From: Druceiella hillmani
Lineage: Eukaryota > Arthropoda > Insecta > Lepidoptera > Hepialidae
Assembly (NCBI GenBank): GCA_039881145.1
Contig: JAYKKI010000038.1
Location: 2,863,001-2,927,000 of the forward strand
Direction of reading: 5' to 3'
DNA length: 64,000 bases
The position numbers and the translations under genes were made by a program. This document shows positions 1 to 10,867 of this stretch, piece after piece; positions within the stretch are counted from its first letter, which is position 1; every line of letters starts with the position of its first letter. Under the pieces are notes generated by a model. It worked only from the letters and a program-made list of their open reading frames with translations. It was not told where the DNA came from and did no database searches.

Positions 1-265
1 TAGACTTTGGCTTTGAAACCACATTCAATCACTTGAAAAAATACATTGTTCTAATTAGAAAGGAAATAAATTGTCTGTTTATCTGGAACTACCAATTTAT
101 TTATTTCCTTTAATACTAGCAATTTGCACACGCGTGCATCTGTAGACGATAATGAATACATTTACCGTGAAATCTGTATTATTATATATTTCACGTCAAT
201 TAGCTAAAATATTAACACGACAGGAAAGGTTTTTTTTTATTTCCCTAACCTTCAACGTATTTAAA
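1..265. other. AT-rich DNA, nothing recognised
   Basis: No coding pattern, RNA gene or repeat was recognised here. Confidence 0.5.
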
Positions 266-266
266 G

Positions 267-297
<31 letters not shown>

Positions 298-310
298 TAC
301 ATATATATAT

Positions 311-374
<64 letters not shown>
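266..374. repeat. (TA)n microsatellite
   Basis: Alternating TA with short CA and TACA interruptions near 288-316. Apparent open frames across it on both strands (Tyr-Ile repeats) are products of the dinucleotide and not genes. Confidence 0.97.
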
Positions 375-377
<3 letters not shown>

Positions 378-1020
378 GACTAAAGACTTTAAAACTAAGC
401 ATTTGGTGAGAATGAAAAATTCGTCTTCATATTTCCCCGCCCATCACAAATATCATGAGCTTATACCTATAAAGCGTTAGATTTTATAGTAAGACGGTTC
501 AAACTAACGTACACGGTTATATCCCAAGCTATTCGGTACAATTAAAAAAAAAATTAATACAACGACAAAATATAATCCGATAATGCGTTCTTGACAACGG
601 AGAATTAACATGAAAAGTCAAAATACAATTTATTATGATTAGTAGAATACAACCATAATGGGGCATTATTTCATACCTATTTTTCAAATTAAGACAGGGA
701 AATATATTATTTTACTCTACATAGCTGTTAGTGTACAGTGCTTTATAGACTAAAATTTAATGCACATATAATAAAAAAAAAACTCGCTGATATAAGTATA
801 TTAGTAGCTAACGCACCGTAGAATCACTTACTATATATTCTTAAATACTTTCAAAACGGCTATTCCTTTGGAAGTAACGACTATTTATAAAAGATACAGA
901 CACGCACATGCGCATGCACGCACGGACGCACGCACGAACGAAGAACGAAGAGAATAAAAATCGAAAGTCCAAAGTGAATTTTTTGTCTTTTTTTTAAGTT
1001 TTGTAATCTTTCTCGCTAAA
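375..1020. other. AT-rich DNA upstream of Helitron remnant
   Basis: No gene recognised. A purine/pyrimidine-alternating CACG/CGCA-rich patch lies at about 900-940. This stretch may include the 5' end of the Helitron that follows, but I could not find a clear TC terminus. Confidence 0.4.
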
Positions 1021-1680
1021 ATGTCAAAGCGTACGAGAGTGTTTACACAATCACTAGCGACAAGAATTCAAAAAACAGTGCATAAAATAAGAAAAAATGG
1101 AAGGGAAGAACAAAGTGAAAATATTACAAGAGTCGAAAATCAAATCGAAAGAGATTCAGACGAACAAGAACAATTGCGAAACAAACGAAAAAGAACAGAA
1201 TAAAAACTCTTCACGAAAATTCACACGTGAAAATATGTGGGAATTGCGACTTAGGACTTGCGGCGTTTCATTATGATCGTATGAAAGAATACAGTAAACA
1301 TCGAAGTGTCGTCATCGGAAAAATTAACAAAACTTGCATATATTGTAGCGTAGAGGATTCTGAATTCACCAAAATTATACAATGGTATAAGACTCTGTAT
1401 AAAAAGACTTCAAAATAACATCATCGATGCGAGTATAACAACTGAAAAAGAAAAAGGGACTTGAATTTTAAACGATTGCAATTTGCAGTAGAATTGGCTT
1501 ACAGTGTATGCCCCATCACCAAAGCACAAGCCCAAACATTTCGATATTGTGATGTCAACTTTATGAAACCATATTCATTCCTCACCGAGTTAGGAACTGT
1601 GCTCACGAGTTAGATCGCCAGAAAATTTATTTATTTGCAGCCCGCACAAAAAGACGGTGAATAAAATATAAAAAATACGG
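1021..1680 (+). pseudogene. Helitron Rep/helicase pseudogene, N-terminus fused to helicase C-terminus
   Basis: Helitron proteins combine a HUH Rep nuclease with a PIF1-like helicase to transpose by rolling circle. The first part (1021-1203) is a basic, charged N-terminal leader. After a frame change, 1227-1418 gives AAFHYDRMKEYSKHRSVVIG followed by CIYC, which matches the conserved zinc-binding region before the Rep domain. The reading then passes two stops and continues as FKRLQFAVELAYSV and ITKAQAQTF, which correspond to the motif V region of the PIF1 helicase C-terminus. LCSRVRSPENLFI (motif VI) follows in a shifted frame. The whole Rep nuclease and most of the helicase are missing, so the two ends were joined by deletion. 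It cannot be functional. Confidence rests on the order and spacing of several Helitron-specific motifs. Confidence 0.68.
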
Positions 1681-1762
1681 TAAACATATATACAAATTAT
1701 TAGAAGAAATAAAAAAGTGATAGTAAAAACTTTAACCGGGCGAACCAAGGTAGAGCAGCTAG
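1021..1762 (+). mobile_element. Helitron remnant (internally deleted)
   Basis: A rolling-circle transposon remnant. It holds an N-terminal piece of the Helitron protein joined to the end of its helicase, followed by a candidate 3' terminus: a CTAG ends at 1762 and is followed by T, as expected for Helitrons, which end in CTRR and insert between A and T. The usual hairpin just before the terminus is not convincing, and the 5' TC end was not found, so the boundaries are approximate. Confidence 0.6.
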
Positions 1763-2029
1763 TTTTGAATATATTTTATGCCATCATTATACAACAAACA
1801 TACATATATAAGAGCGTGAACAGATAACGTTCAATTAGTTTCTAGCGATTTAAAGATACCCATTCACGATACACGGGACAGATTTTGACTATCTGATACC
1901 AATTCAGATAGTCAAAATCTGTCCCGAATGATGCAATCCACTCACTTTAATTGCTTGGACTAAAAGGAAAGAGTTGATTTGAAATTCAAGTCGATGAATA
2001 ACTACCGGACCTACCAGACCGGATTGAGC

Positions 2030-2032
<3 letters not shown>
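1763..2032. other. Spacer between Helitron remnant and (TA)n tract
   Basis: No gene. The only structured sequence is the hairpin at 1874-1926, listed separately. Confidence 0.5.
1874..1926. repeat. Perfect inverted repeat (23-bp arms, 7-nt loop)
   Basis: Left arm 1874-1896 and right arm 1904-1926 are exact reverse complements, beginning CGGGACAG and ending CTGTCCCG, around a 7-base loop (1897-1903). It is unlike its AT-rich surroundings and is not at the end of any element I recognise. Possible sources are a template-switch duplication, a collapsed pair of transposon ends or a hairpin RNA. Confidence 0.95.
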
Positions 2033-2094
<62 letters not shown>

Positions 2095-2128
2095 TATATG
2101 TGTGTATGTATATATATATATATATATA
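2033..2128. repeat. (TA)n microsatellite, left flank of pogo-like element
   Basis: TA repeats with a short TG segment at about 2099-2108. The pogo-like element starts at its right end. The same kind of tract continues beyond the element at 3503, so the element inserted into one microsatellite. Confidence 0.95.
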
Positions 2129-2511
2129 GGGTAAAACGCTACAATACGCCCCACTTTTACGGGATTCTCAATAAAATGCCCTCTAAACTTTAAACTTTTA
2201 TCAGTCATAAATTTTTCATAAATGCAACAAATTGTATTTAAACTACAAAATGGCACTTGAATTTGGTTGCATTTCTTATTACACTAGTTACAAAAAATAT
2301 TTTTTCAGACCTTCGGTGGGGCGTTTTGTAGCACTATGTGTTGATAATATGCCTCACGGCTGTTACAAAATGCCCCATTATAATATTATTACAAAAATAG
2401 AACAAAGTTAAGATAATTAAAATAAATACTCAACAATCAGTCTTAGAAATTACTTCGAGATCAATTTCAAATCACCACAATCAGTTTTACGTGGCATTTA
2501 CTGAATAACAT

Positions 2512-3483
2512 TTAATTATTTTTCTTTGTTTTCTTAATCTTATTGATAGCTTCCCGTTTAACTTTTTTTCCACAAACATTGCACAGAGGATAGTACATGG
2601 TACAATGATGCATCCAAGGTGCACATGACAAACACTTTATCCAATCCTCTTTAGAAGTCGTGGAATAATAATTTTCTGTACATTCAATGCACCTATTCTC
2701 TTCTTCATCAGAAATATCTTCGTTCGAGAAGCTTTTGTAACTTTGTTCATCAATATCGCTTTCTGATGATGAAGAGACAACGGTCACTTTCTTTTTTTTT
2801 ATTTTTCTTGTTTTCTTTCCTATGTTACTTTCTTTTTTCACATATCTTCAGTTTCTTCGTCACTGCATCCTTCTTACACTTTTCTTTAGCTTTTATTTTT
2901 TGTATATTCTCTGGGGACGTCAACACTATAGTGTTGACGTCCCCAGCCTTCTTTTCTTTTCAACGTCATTTTCTGCAGACGCTGAGGGTAAATCAGGACA
3001 TTTTTGGGGTGTTTTATCAAATGCAGTAAAATTATACCGTTCAACATTTTCTGTAACCATTTCTTCTTCATTGTTTCCAGATTCATTTTCAGTTACTTCC
3101 ACTTCCGAAATTGTTGGTTCCATTTCAGCTGGAAGATTATTGATGTTTTGTATCCCTGAAAAGCCTTCGCCAAGTTCATTAACATTATTATCATTTCCTT
3201 GCTCATCATATACAAGATCTTGTTCTCGCAACGCGTCCGAGAGTGAAAAATAGTGCTCTGGTATGTCGTTTGGATCATATGGGTAGATCCCACAAGACTT
3301 TAAAGCAGCGATTCCATTAGATACACTAGCAGCCTTTCCCCAGGCCTTACCAATAAGTTTGGACACATCGTAGCGAGTAAGTCGTTTATCTTTATTCATG
3401 ATCATCCAAGATTTTGCTTCCTGAGCAAAATAAATCTTCAAAGGTCTGAAAAATGCCCTATCCAGTGGTTGAAGTGCATGGGC
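2512..3483 (-). pseudogene. Pogo/jerky-type transposase, C-terminal half with PHD-like finger
   Basis: Read on the minus strand from 3483, the frame opens with [15 protein letters not shown], the conserved stretch at the end of the DDE domain in pogo/jerky transposases. NKDKRLTRYDVSKLIGKAW and CGIYPYDPNDIPEH follow, again typical of the family. An acidic Ser-rich linker leads to a C-terminal zinc finger at about 2540-2700 (CIECTENYY, EDWIKCLSC, CNVC; Cys-rich PHD-like spacing), found in many arthropod members. The N-terminal helix-turn-helix and the first two catalytic acidic residues are absent. The frame stops inside the palindrome at 2911-2946 and resumes in another frame. It is a non-functional fragment. 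Confidence 0.78.
2911..2946. repeat. Perfect 36-bp palindrome inside transposase pseudogene
   Basis: The 16-bp arm CTGGGGACGTCAACAC is followed by TATA and then the exact reverse complement of the arm, with no spacer. It interrupts the transposase frame: minus-strand translation runs into a stop within it, and the downstream coding sequence is in another frame. One arm fits the flanking coding sequence, which suggests that the second arm was added by inverted duplication. Confidence 0.95.
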
Positions 3484-3497
3484 GTATTGTAGTGTTT

Positions 3498-3630
<133 letters not shown>

Positions 3631-3769
3631 CGTTACATTAACATAACATGGTTAAAATAAAGACTTAGTTCTACCAAAATTGTAACTATTTAAAAGAAAA
3701 TTACGATTATTAAGATTACTGTCTTTTTTAATTTTAACCAAAATAGATTTTCGAAAATCTACTACAAAG

Positions 3770-4110
3770 ATACTAGAAATAACTATGATATTTATTTTAA
3801 CAAGGATTAATAAATTAACATAAGCATCACCACTTTTTGTCACGCGCAATTTTTTAAGTTTTTTAAAACAGTTACAGTGGCTAACTATAAAAAGACAGAT
3901 AAATGTTGTGGAGGACTTTTGTATAGTAATTTTCAAAGGATACTACGTTATTAGAGTTTCCGTAATATGTTTTGCCAGCGTTTGTCACGAAAGCGTCCAG
4001 ACCAACGACTTTTTCTCCAACTTCGTTGACATTATTAAGTATTTCTTGAAAATTATGCAACATATGTACCACACTATAAGCTATGGTAAACTATAAATGA
4101 TAAGTTATCA
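3770..4110. repeat. Dispersed repeat, copy A (copy B at 19156-19505)
   Basis: Shared blocks occur in the same order and strand in both copies: a T-rich block with TTACAGTGGCT, then CCAGCG followed by TTGTCA-GAAAGC, then AAACTATAA and GCTATCATATTGCG. The copies are clearly diverged. On the minus strand this copy has an open stretch (3881-4072) containing DAFVTNAGKT, and copy B has a matching AFMTSAGKT, so the repeat may derive from a coding sequence. I do not recognise the protein. Confidence 0.6.
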
Positions 4111-6671
4111 TATTGCGATTAAAATTACACGTCAATAGTTTTAATTCTTCTTTATTTTATTAGTAGGATGACGTCTTTTTTTAACTATCAACTATCAACA
4201 CGCCTTAAAAAAAAGATTGCTCATAGCACACTCTCACTGCAAATCGCTAATGAGCTTTCTAAATGTATATTTTTGTAAAATCAAATTAAAAGTAAATTAA
4301 TAATAGCCCCATCCAAAAGTAAAAAAGTTAAAAAATGGTAATTTTATCTATAATTTCTCTTTAAAAAAATCATGCAATATTGAAAAGAAAAAAATTCAAG
4401 AAATATATACACCATAATTTTAAAACGTTATTATCATTTAAATTTTATTTTAATGTTTATATATTATAAACAATCATTATTTAGTAAAGATCTTAGGTGT
4501 TATCTATAAGTCCGTCACCGTACTCAGCCCATCCATTTGGTATTTACTCAAGGGACAACATAAAACTTTTCATATTTCATAATAAAACTTTCGAATCAAT
4601 CGCAATGGCCGGAGAAAATCCTGGATCGCATGCTTTGCTTTCAATTTATTTTTGATTTAACAGAATATTATTCTTTTATGTGTGAAGAGTTCAAATTGAA
4701 AGTTACTCTTCAACTCGTTTAAACAATTTGAACGGACACCAAGATTCATCATGGATACTGCATCTCGAAAATAACTAGTTAAGATTATGACCTAAATACG
4801 CTCATAGTCATAGATTCAAAGCCAACGATCAATTAAAAGTATATTGCAATTATTACGTTTCTAGTGCTACCTGGCGACTTCCCACAGGATATGTATGACA
4901 TGGTATTCTACAGTTGTGGTCTTTTTTCAATTGGTCCCGTAGTTTTTCTAGTTTACTTCCTACATTTAAAAAAAACGAACCTACACTTTCTTTGTAATAT
5001 AAGTACAGATATTCTTCCTGTTTCCTTGAAATCACTGCCAAGCCCCATCGGACTTAATATACAAGCGAAACATAATTAAACTTGACCAAGAAACCTCAGA
5101 GCAAAAATTTAAAAGTAATTTGTACCTCTTTTCATCGCGGGGATAAAGTAAAAAGCAGAGCGTCTCTTCCGAGCGGGACGTCGCTTCCGAGCCGGGATGA
5201 GTGCCGGAAAGGCTCAACTAAGTCTAGCGTTGCTCAATTTAGTTGCAAACTTGGCGAGGCCGGGCTTCAGCCGCCCGAATGAAATAAAGCTACTCCCTTT
5301 TCGCAGTCAATAGATTCTTATAAAATGTCCCAGTAAGCCCACGCAGTGCGTAATCACTTGCCGTTCTTTACTTTTTGAGTAAACTTTTAATCGGTTTTAA
5401 TTCAACCTCCACTTCAGGATCTGATATAAATTTTACAACGAACCAGAATGAATAAATAATTTTCTGTAGCTGTCTGCCCAGTTCAATGAGTGCAGGCGAA
5501 TACCTCATTCGATTCGATTCATTAATAAAGAAAAATATAAATATATATCTCAACTGCTCCGAACTAAATAAAATAACAAAGGGAGATACAGTAAGTTGCA
5601 AAAAAGTACTATCCCAGGCCATTTACCTCTAGCGATAAACGAAAACTGAAGGATTAAGTTACTTCATTCAACATTTAATGTATAATATTGTATTATGTAT
5701 AATTCAATATTATATAACATATTAGAGATATAAGACAATGACTAATACGAAAACTTAGCAATAACTTGTTCAATATAAATGTTTTTGTCCAAAACGACAA
5801 CACTCGAAGTGGTCACATACACTGTTAGCCACTGATGAACAGTCCAACGCTCTAAATGGCGCGATCGTCAGCGGAAATGTCAAAAATACTACAACTTTGG
5901 TCTAATGGCACGGCGCGATGGATTTCCGAACCGTTCAAAATTCTATATCCGCACGTCAAGCGGCGCTATCCGCGATAGAACATAGATCGTAATCAATTAA
6001 AAACTAGTTACAAAAAATACAAAACGAAAAAATAAACGAGATACAAGCTTCTAAATTTAATGGCAGAGATCCATACTCTGGATATGTATGTTCCTGTCCC
6101 ACTGACTCTCGTACAATGAGCGCGTCATTAGAAATAACATCAAAATTCAGTATTGCCGTCCTTGTCTAAACTATAACTTTAAACGTCGAATGTTTCACTC
6201 CTCGTCAGATTGTAGTTTGAAGTTAATATAGATGAAATAAAAAAAATAGTGAAATATAGACTTTCTTTGAGCTAGCGACGTTGCCGAGAGTGTGCAGGAA
6301 GTCGAAAGATGTAATTTTTCATATTTTAGGTAATAAACAAAGGCAAAAATAGACAAAAACAAATCACACGATAACAGCTATGAAACGCTGGAAGCATCGT
6401 GAATGTAGTCAACATTATACGCTTATCCATTTGGAGCCACGCCGAATGGATGAGTTCCGAGTAGGGTTTTCGTCACTAGCCAGCTTAAAAGTACAAAAAT
6501 TGAGGCTGGCTTCTTTTCGATTTTTATTCAGATGTGACTTATTTCTCGGCCCTCTAAATATCGACAGCATTGAACAAATATTCGCGTTCTCGGTGAAGAA
6601 ATCTTATGTTGCTTTATATAAAAAATAATAATCTTTCTTCCTATATTATAAATAATGTTAATTTAACCATT
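4111..6671. other. AT-rich DNA without recognised genes
   Basis: No family was recognised. A GC-richer patch lies at about 5155-5275 (paired CGCTTCCGAGC-like segments, ending near an AATAAA-like signal), and another at about 5850-5980. Neither has a coding pattern I can support. Confidence 0.45.
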
Positions 6672-6828
6672 GAATATATTGGGCGTTAATTTTGTATAAA
6701 TTCATTATTCACAATAAAATGAAACTACGTGATGTAGTATTATTTCTACTTTCTTTAAGTTCTTTACCACGACCTAGGTTTCGTTGTATTACAACATCTT
6801 CAGGTGGACTATTAGCAAAGATTCAATT
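6672..6828 (-). mobile_element. Solo terminal fragment of Penelope-like element
   Basis: This stretch repeats, on the opposite strand, the right end of the element at 9291-11027. It contains the tract TGAAACTACGTGATGTAG, the CCTAGG-containing ribozyme region and the outer block resembling TTGAATATATT at about 6672. No coding sequence is attached, so it is a solo pseudo-LTR or a 5'-truncated insertion. Because PLEs insert by target-primed reverse transcription and are commonly 5'-truncated, a terminal-only copy is expected. Confidence 0.75.
6760..6825 (-). ncRNA. Hammerhead ribozyme-like motif (best-preserved copy)
   Basis: Type I hammerhead layout on the minus strand. The core CTGAAGA (plus-strand 6797-6803) is followed by stem II GTTGT/ACAAC with loop AAT, then GAAA (6779-6782), a minimal stem III ACC/GGT with a 2-nt loop, and GTC before the cleavage position (6771-6773). 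Stem I is closed by CCAC (6804-6807) pairing with GTGG (6767-6770), with a distal TCTTT/AAAGA pairing. The conserved bases are present; core position 7 is A instead of the usual U, and that position is known to vary. Hammerheads are known in PLE pseudo-LTRs. One unpaired U before stem II also fits PLE-type examples. Activity is inferred, not shown. Confidence 0.68.
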
Positions 6829-6867
6829 TAACCAGATATTAAATTTCGTCGTCGCCGTAGAGTATTG

Positions 6868-6960
6868 TATTGATAACAAGGCTTTTTTGACGCGGCGCAC
6901 CGCGAGGTCCCGGGTTTGATTTCCGGGCCTCATCGAACGGGGCTAGAGTGGTGTTTGTAA
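6868..6960 (+). repeat. Possible tRNA-derived SINE fragment
   Basis: GGTTTGATTTCC at about 6912-6923 resembles the RNA polymerase III B box (consensus GGTTCGANTCC) and is flanked by a GC-rich GAGGTCCCG/CGGGCCTC pairing like a tRNA T arm. No acceptable A box or complete cloverleaf is visible, so this is not called a tRNA gene. Confidence 0.3.
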
Positions 6961-9290
6961 TGGCGTAACTAAATGTGAAATGTTTGCTAAAATTGTGGCT
7001 AATTATAACTATCCATATTTCAAATTGTACCGCACAAAGATGGACATATTAATTAATTAATGCCAAAACTGACATATAAATATACGAGTGACCATCCAAA
7101 TAATGAACAATAATTCAAAATTTAATTTCTATACGAATATTATGTATATCCGTAAATCAAGAAGCTTAATGAAATATAAAAACGATACGAATTGAATGCA
7201 GCTTAAAAAAAACTTTTGACTGTCGCATATACTTAAATAATACTCGAATTATTATTAGAATTCCAACTTCGTTCGTAACATGCCCTATATTAGCACTCGA
7301 TTAAACTATTACACACAATATAAAATAGTTAATGATAATGGTCTGTTTAATGTAATTCAGAGTAATTTTTAATTAAGAAATGCATGATTTTGTCATTCTT
7401 AGAGATAAAGCTTCAATAGAAAGCAAAACTTCTATAATTTGATAGACCTACTAAAATAACTTTACTAGAAAATTAATTCGTCATAAGAATTTACAATTCA
7501 TTACACTTTGTAACATTATTATATAAATATTCTGATTTTTACATAATGTCTGCTGAGCAAAATAATATAAACATAAACAATGAAAGTTTTTTGCGCATTT
7601 CAGTTTTTGACTTTATACTGTGACAATTATAGATATGTCCTATATTCGTATTTATTTTAATTTAATTATTTGTGTCGACTGAATAAATGATTTGTTAATA
7701 TTTATCACTGCATAATCGTCGTCCTATTTTTGTGTCTATCTTATCACAGTAAAGCAAGAAAAAAATCTATGTATAATCGTACACAGCGTAAATGTAAATA
7801 TTTATACGAGTGTATGTTACCACTTACAGTCTACATGATTAAATTAATTTTGGATAGCATAGAGTGTTCACAGATGGTGAATTTCTCCAAAAACTAAAAA
7901 AAATTAGATTGAGTTTAATTTTCAAACATTGAGCGCAAAGTACAAAATTATTACTGAGGAAATAAATAGTCGCAACGTTGAAAAAAAATATTCAGCGTTA
8001 TAAAATCATATAAATTTAGATAAAATTTCATTTCGTTTTCATTGATCACTCATTTCTGATACTTTCACGCTACGGAAAGTCACTCGTTTATATAAACTGT
8101 TCTTTATTTGCAATTTGTAATTTTAGGATACCCATTATTACATTTTTATTCGTTAAAAAAGTGAACCACTCTAAATATTTTCGGAGAAAATACATTTACA
8201 ATTTTTATTAATTAATTAATTAAGGGTATATAGTATATACATAAAACTGAAATACGCTTTTTGAATATCTAATTATTAATAAAACTAAAAGAAAAATTTG
8301 TAATATTTGTTTCTGTCGCAATTACTGTTTCTTTTTTATGTTTATCCTTAACATTGGAAACAAAAAAAAACTAAACTTAAAACTAGACCACAAACACTTT
8401 TTTTTCGCCTTCAGAAATTAATATTTTACAGAAATTAAAATTTAATTTCCAACCTAAAGACATAGCTCTGTCCTCTCGAATAGCACTACGAATTTTAAAT
8501 CGGACTGAAAATGAGCGCATCAAATAATTGATTACGTCTCAAACGAGAAAGGTACACACACATACAAAGGGTAAAATTGTAAAGTCCGACTAAAGTTGAA
8601 GAAATTTAATTAACACAATCGTCGATACGACACCTGAATACTAATTTGCAGCGAAATTTCCTCAGGTAATCTACTAAATAATACCTATATCTATTACATT
8701 TAGCTTCCCTATTTCATTTACGGATGTTACATGTTTTCGCACTAAAAGTCCACATATTAATTATTTTAATGTATACATACACTATATTATATTTCCGTCA
8801 GTTATAAGCCCCTTGCCACTAGGTTACGTTGTCCATGGGGCATTACCGAGGTCAACTTATGCATGTTCTCTGTATTATGTATATCCATACAATGTTAAAA
8901 AGTATAATATTTATGCTAATTTAAAGCATACATTATATCAAAGCCAAGATATGTTAATTATGTTACGCAATATGTGAAATTAAATACGTATTACATAAAC
9001 GAATATATAATTATAGGAAACCACGCGACAATGGATCAAAAGAAATCATTTTGTATTTACCAAAACGTAAATGTTTATATTACAGACGTTGCTGTAACTC
9101 TGAGCGAATGCGATTACTGTAACGGTAGAAGATATTTTTACGTACATATCTGGAAGGTGATTGAAGAAGCTCACTGTACTAAATTGATCTCGCATTCCTT
9201 AAGGAGCTTACTGGTCCAGGACCGTCAAAGTTATAGAAGGAGGTGCGAGGTTCCTACTTTATCTATATTTTTCTAATAATATATCATGAT
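6961..9290. other. AT-rich DNA without recognised genes
   Basis: Only short or low-complexity open frames occur. The longest, at 8974-9276, has no family signature I recognise and ends next to the PLE foldback. Confidence 0.5.
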
Positions 9291-9338
9291 AATTAAATGA
9301 AACTACGTGATGTAGTATTATTTCTACTTTCTTTAATT

Positions 9339-9398
9339 TCTTTACCACGACCTAGGTTTCGTTGTATTACATCTTCAGGTGGGATATTAGCAAAGATT
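9339..9398 (-). ncRNA. Hammerhead ribozyme-like motif, stem II damaged
   Basis: Same motif as at 6760-6825 on the minus strand. CTGAAGA, CGAAA, the CCTAGG stem III and CCAC/GTGG of stem I are present, but three bases are missing from the 5' side of stem II, so the GTTGT/ACAAC pairing cannot form as in the other copies. Probably inactive. Confidence 0.55.
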
Positions 9399-9871
9399 AA
9401 CTCTTAGGAACAACCAACACCATTTATATGTTAATCTAAATTCTAATAATAGCGGAAGCCTGGTTTGTGCGGATTTTTCCATTGTTAATGTTAGTGAGTT
9501 TATTGCAGGGGCGCAGTGTAGGTTTTATTATATTACCGAGAGTTATACAATATACCAGTATTTTAGTGAGGGTAATAAATTCAATTGTTGTTATTATGTG
9601 AGCTTATACAATGCAAACTTTACGGTGCATGTAATAAAATTAAATGGAAGTTATTATCGGTAATACATTTATACAAAAGCAAGGGTATTTGAAAGTAAGG
9701 ACAAGGTAATACACTAATTCTACATATCTCCGGTTTAGTGTATTCATATAATTATTTATTTATTTCTTTTAATTTTTTGTTTTTATTATATATACTTATA
9801 TTTATATGTGGATTAGTGCTGAAACAATTTCCAAGGTACTGTAGTATCAGTGTTGTATATTTATATTATAT

Positions 9872-10078
9872 CTAGAAGATATTAAGAATGGGTGATGATA
9901 TTATATTTAGTTGTTCATTTAATATATTAACCTTGGCATCTTTTTTATGTCTGTTTATTTCTAATGTTTCTAGGATATTAAGTTTATTATCTTTTGTATT
10001 TATTTGTAATATATAGGGGGCATTATCAGTATGAGGGTGATGGTTATTTTCAATGAGATGTTTAGCAAAGTGAGATGT
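9872..10078 (-). pseudogene. PLE GIY-YIG endonuclease C-terminal fragment (left arm)
   Basis: The minus-strand reading ends at a TAG whose complement is at 9872-9874. It gives SHFAKHLIENNHHPHT, then KLNILETLEINRHKK and a conserved tail ending in Asn-Ile-Phe. This is the same protein end as in the right arm with a handful of substitutions (for example Asp for Gly before NKLNILE). The glutamate in NILE corresponds to the catalytic Glu region of GIY-YIG nucleases. The frame enters the central loop and is cut off there, so only about the last 68 residues exist. Confidence 0.75.
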
Positions 10079-10082
10079 CTTA

Positions 10083-10403
10083 TGTAATAAACTTAAATGT
10101 AACGACTGTAATAGTGTATATATAGGTCAAACAGGAAGATATTTTAATACAAGATATAAAGAACACATTGCCAGCTGGCGAAATAATAAACCAGACACAT
10201 CTCACTTTGCTAAACATCTCATTGAAAATAACTATCACCCACATACTGATAATGCCCCCTATATATTACAAATAAATACAAAAGGTAATAAACTTAATAT
10301 CCTAGAAACATTACAAATAAACAGATATAAAAAAGATACCAAGGTTAATATATTAAATGAACAACTAAATATAATATCATCACCCATTCTTAATATCTTC
10401 TAG
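10083..10403 (+). pseudogene. Penelope-like element GIY-YIG endonuclease, C-terminal 106 aa
   Basis: PLE proteins are reverse transcriptases followed by a GIY-YIG endonuclease that nicks the target for primed reverse transcription. The open frame begins with KCNDCNSVYIGQTGR, a CxxC pair and the YIG half of the nuclease motif, then RYKEH (Arg of the active site and an EH typical of PLEs), SHFAKHLIENN, and KLNILETLQI, where the Glu is the expected catalytic acid. It stops at 10401-10403. The upstream reverse transcriptase is absent and the frame starts in the unique centre of the foldback, so the gene is 5'-truncated. No stop or frameshift lies within the preserved part, which suggests a fairly recent insertion. 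Confidence 0.85.
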
Positions 10404-10867
10404 ATATAATATAAATATACAACACTGATACTACAGTACCCTGGAAATTGTTTCAGCACTAATACACATATAAATATAAGTATATATAATAAAAACAAAA
10501 AATTAAAAGAAATAAATAAATATATGAATACACAAAACCGGAGATATGTAGAATTAGTGTATTACCTTGTCCTTACTTTCAAATACCCTTGCTTTTGTAT
10601 AAATGTATTACCGATAATAACTTCCATTTAATTTTATTACATGCACCATAAAGTTTGCATTGTATAACCTCACATAATAACAACAATTGAATGTATTACT
10701 CTCACTAAAATACTGGTATATTGTATAACTCTCTGTAATATAATAAAACCTACACTGCGCCCCTGCAATAAACTCACTAACATTATCAATGGAAAAATCC
10801 GCACAAACCAGGCTTCCGCTATTGTGTTTGAAACATATAAATGCTGTTGGTTGTTCCTAAGAGTTAA

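Noticed and set aside
152..409. Open frames of Tyr-Ile repeats across TA tracts (also near 2040, 3500, 35300, 46600, 51100, 55500, 57100)
   Set aside because: They are translation of alternating TA/TACA on both strands and carry no coding information.
4853..5041. Minus-strand frame with a Lys/Leu-rich helix-like stretch
   Set aside because: Short, with no family recognised and no exon context.
6868..6960. tRNA gene suggested by a B-box-like sequence
   Set aside because: No A box, no complete cloverleaf and a mismatched B box; kept only as a possible SINE fragment.
8974..9276. A 100-codon open frame on the plus strand
   Set aside because: No recognised domain, no splice or promoter context, and it ends next to the PLE foldback; a chance frame is as likely.
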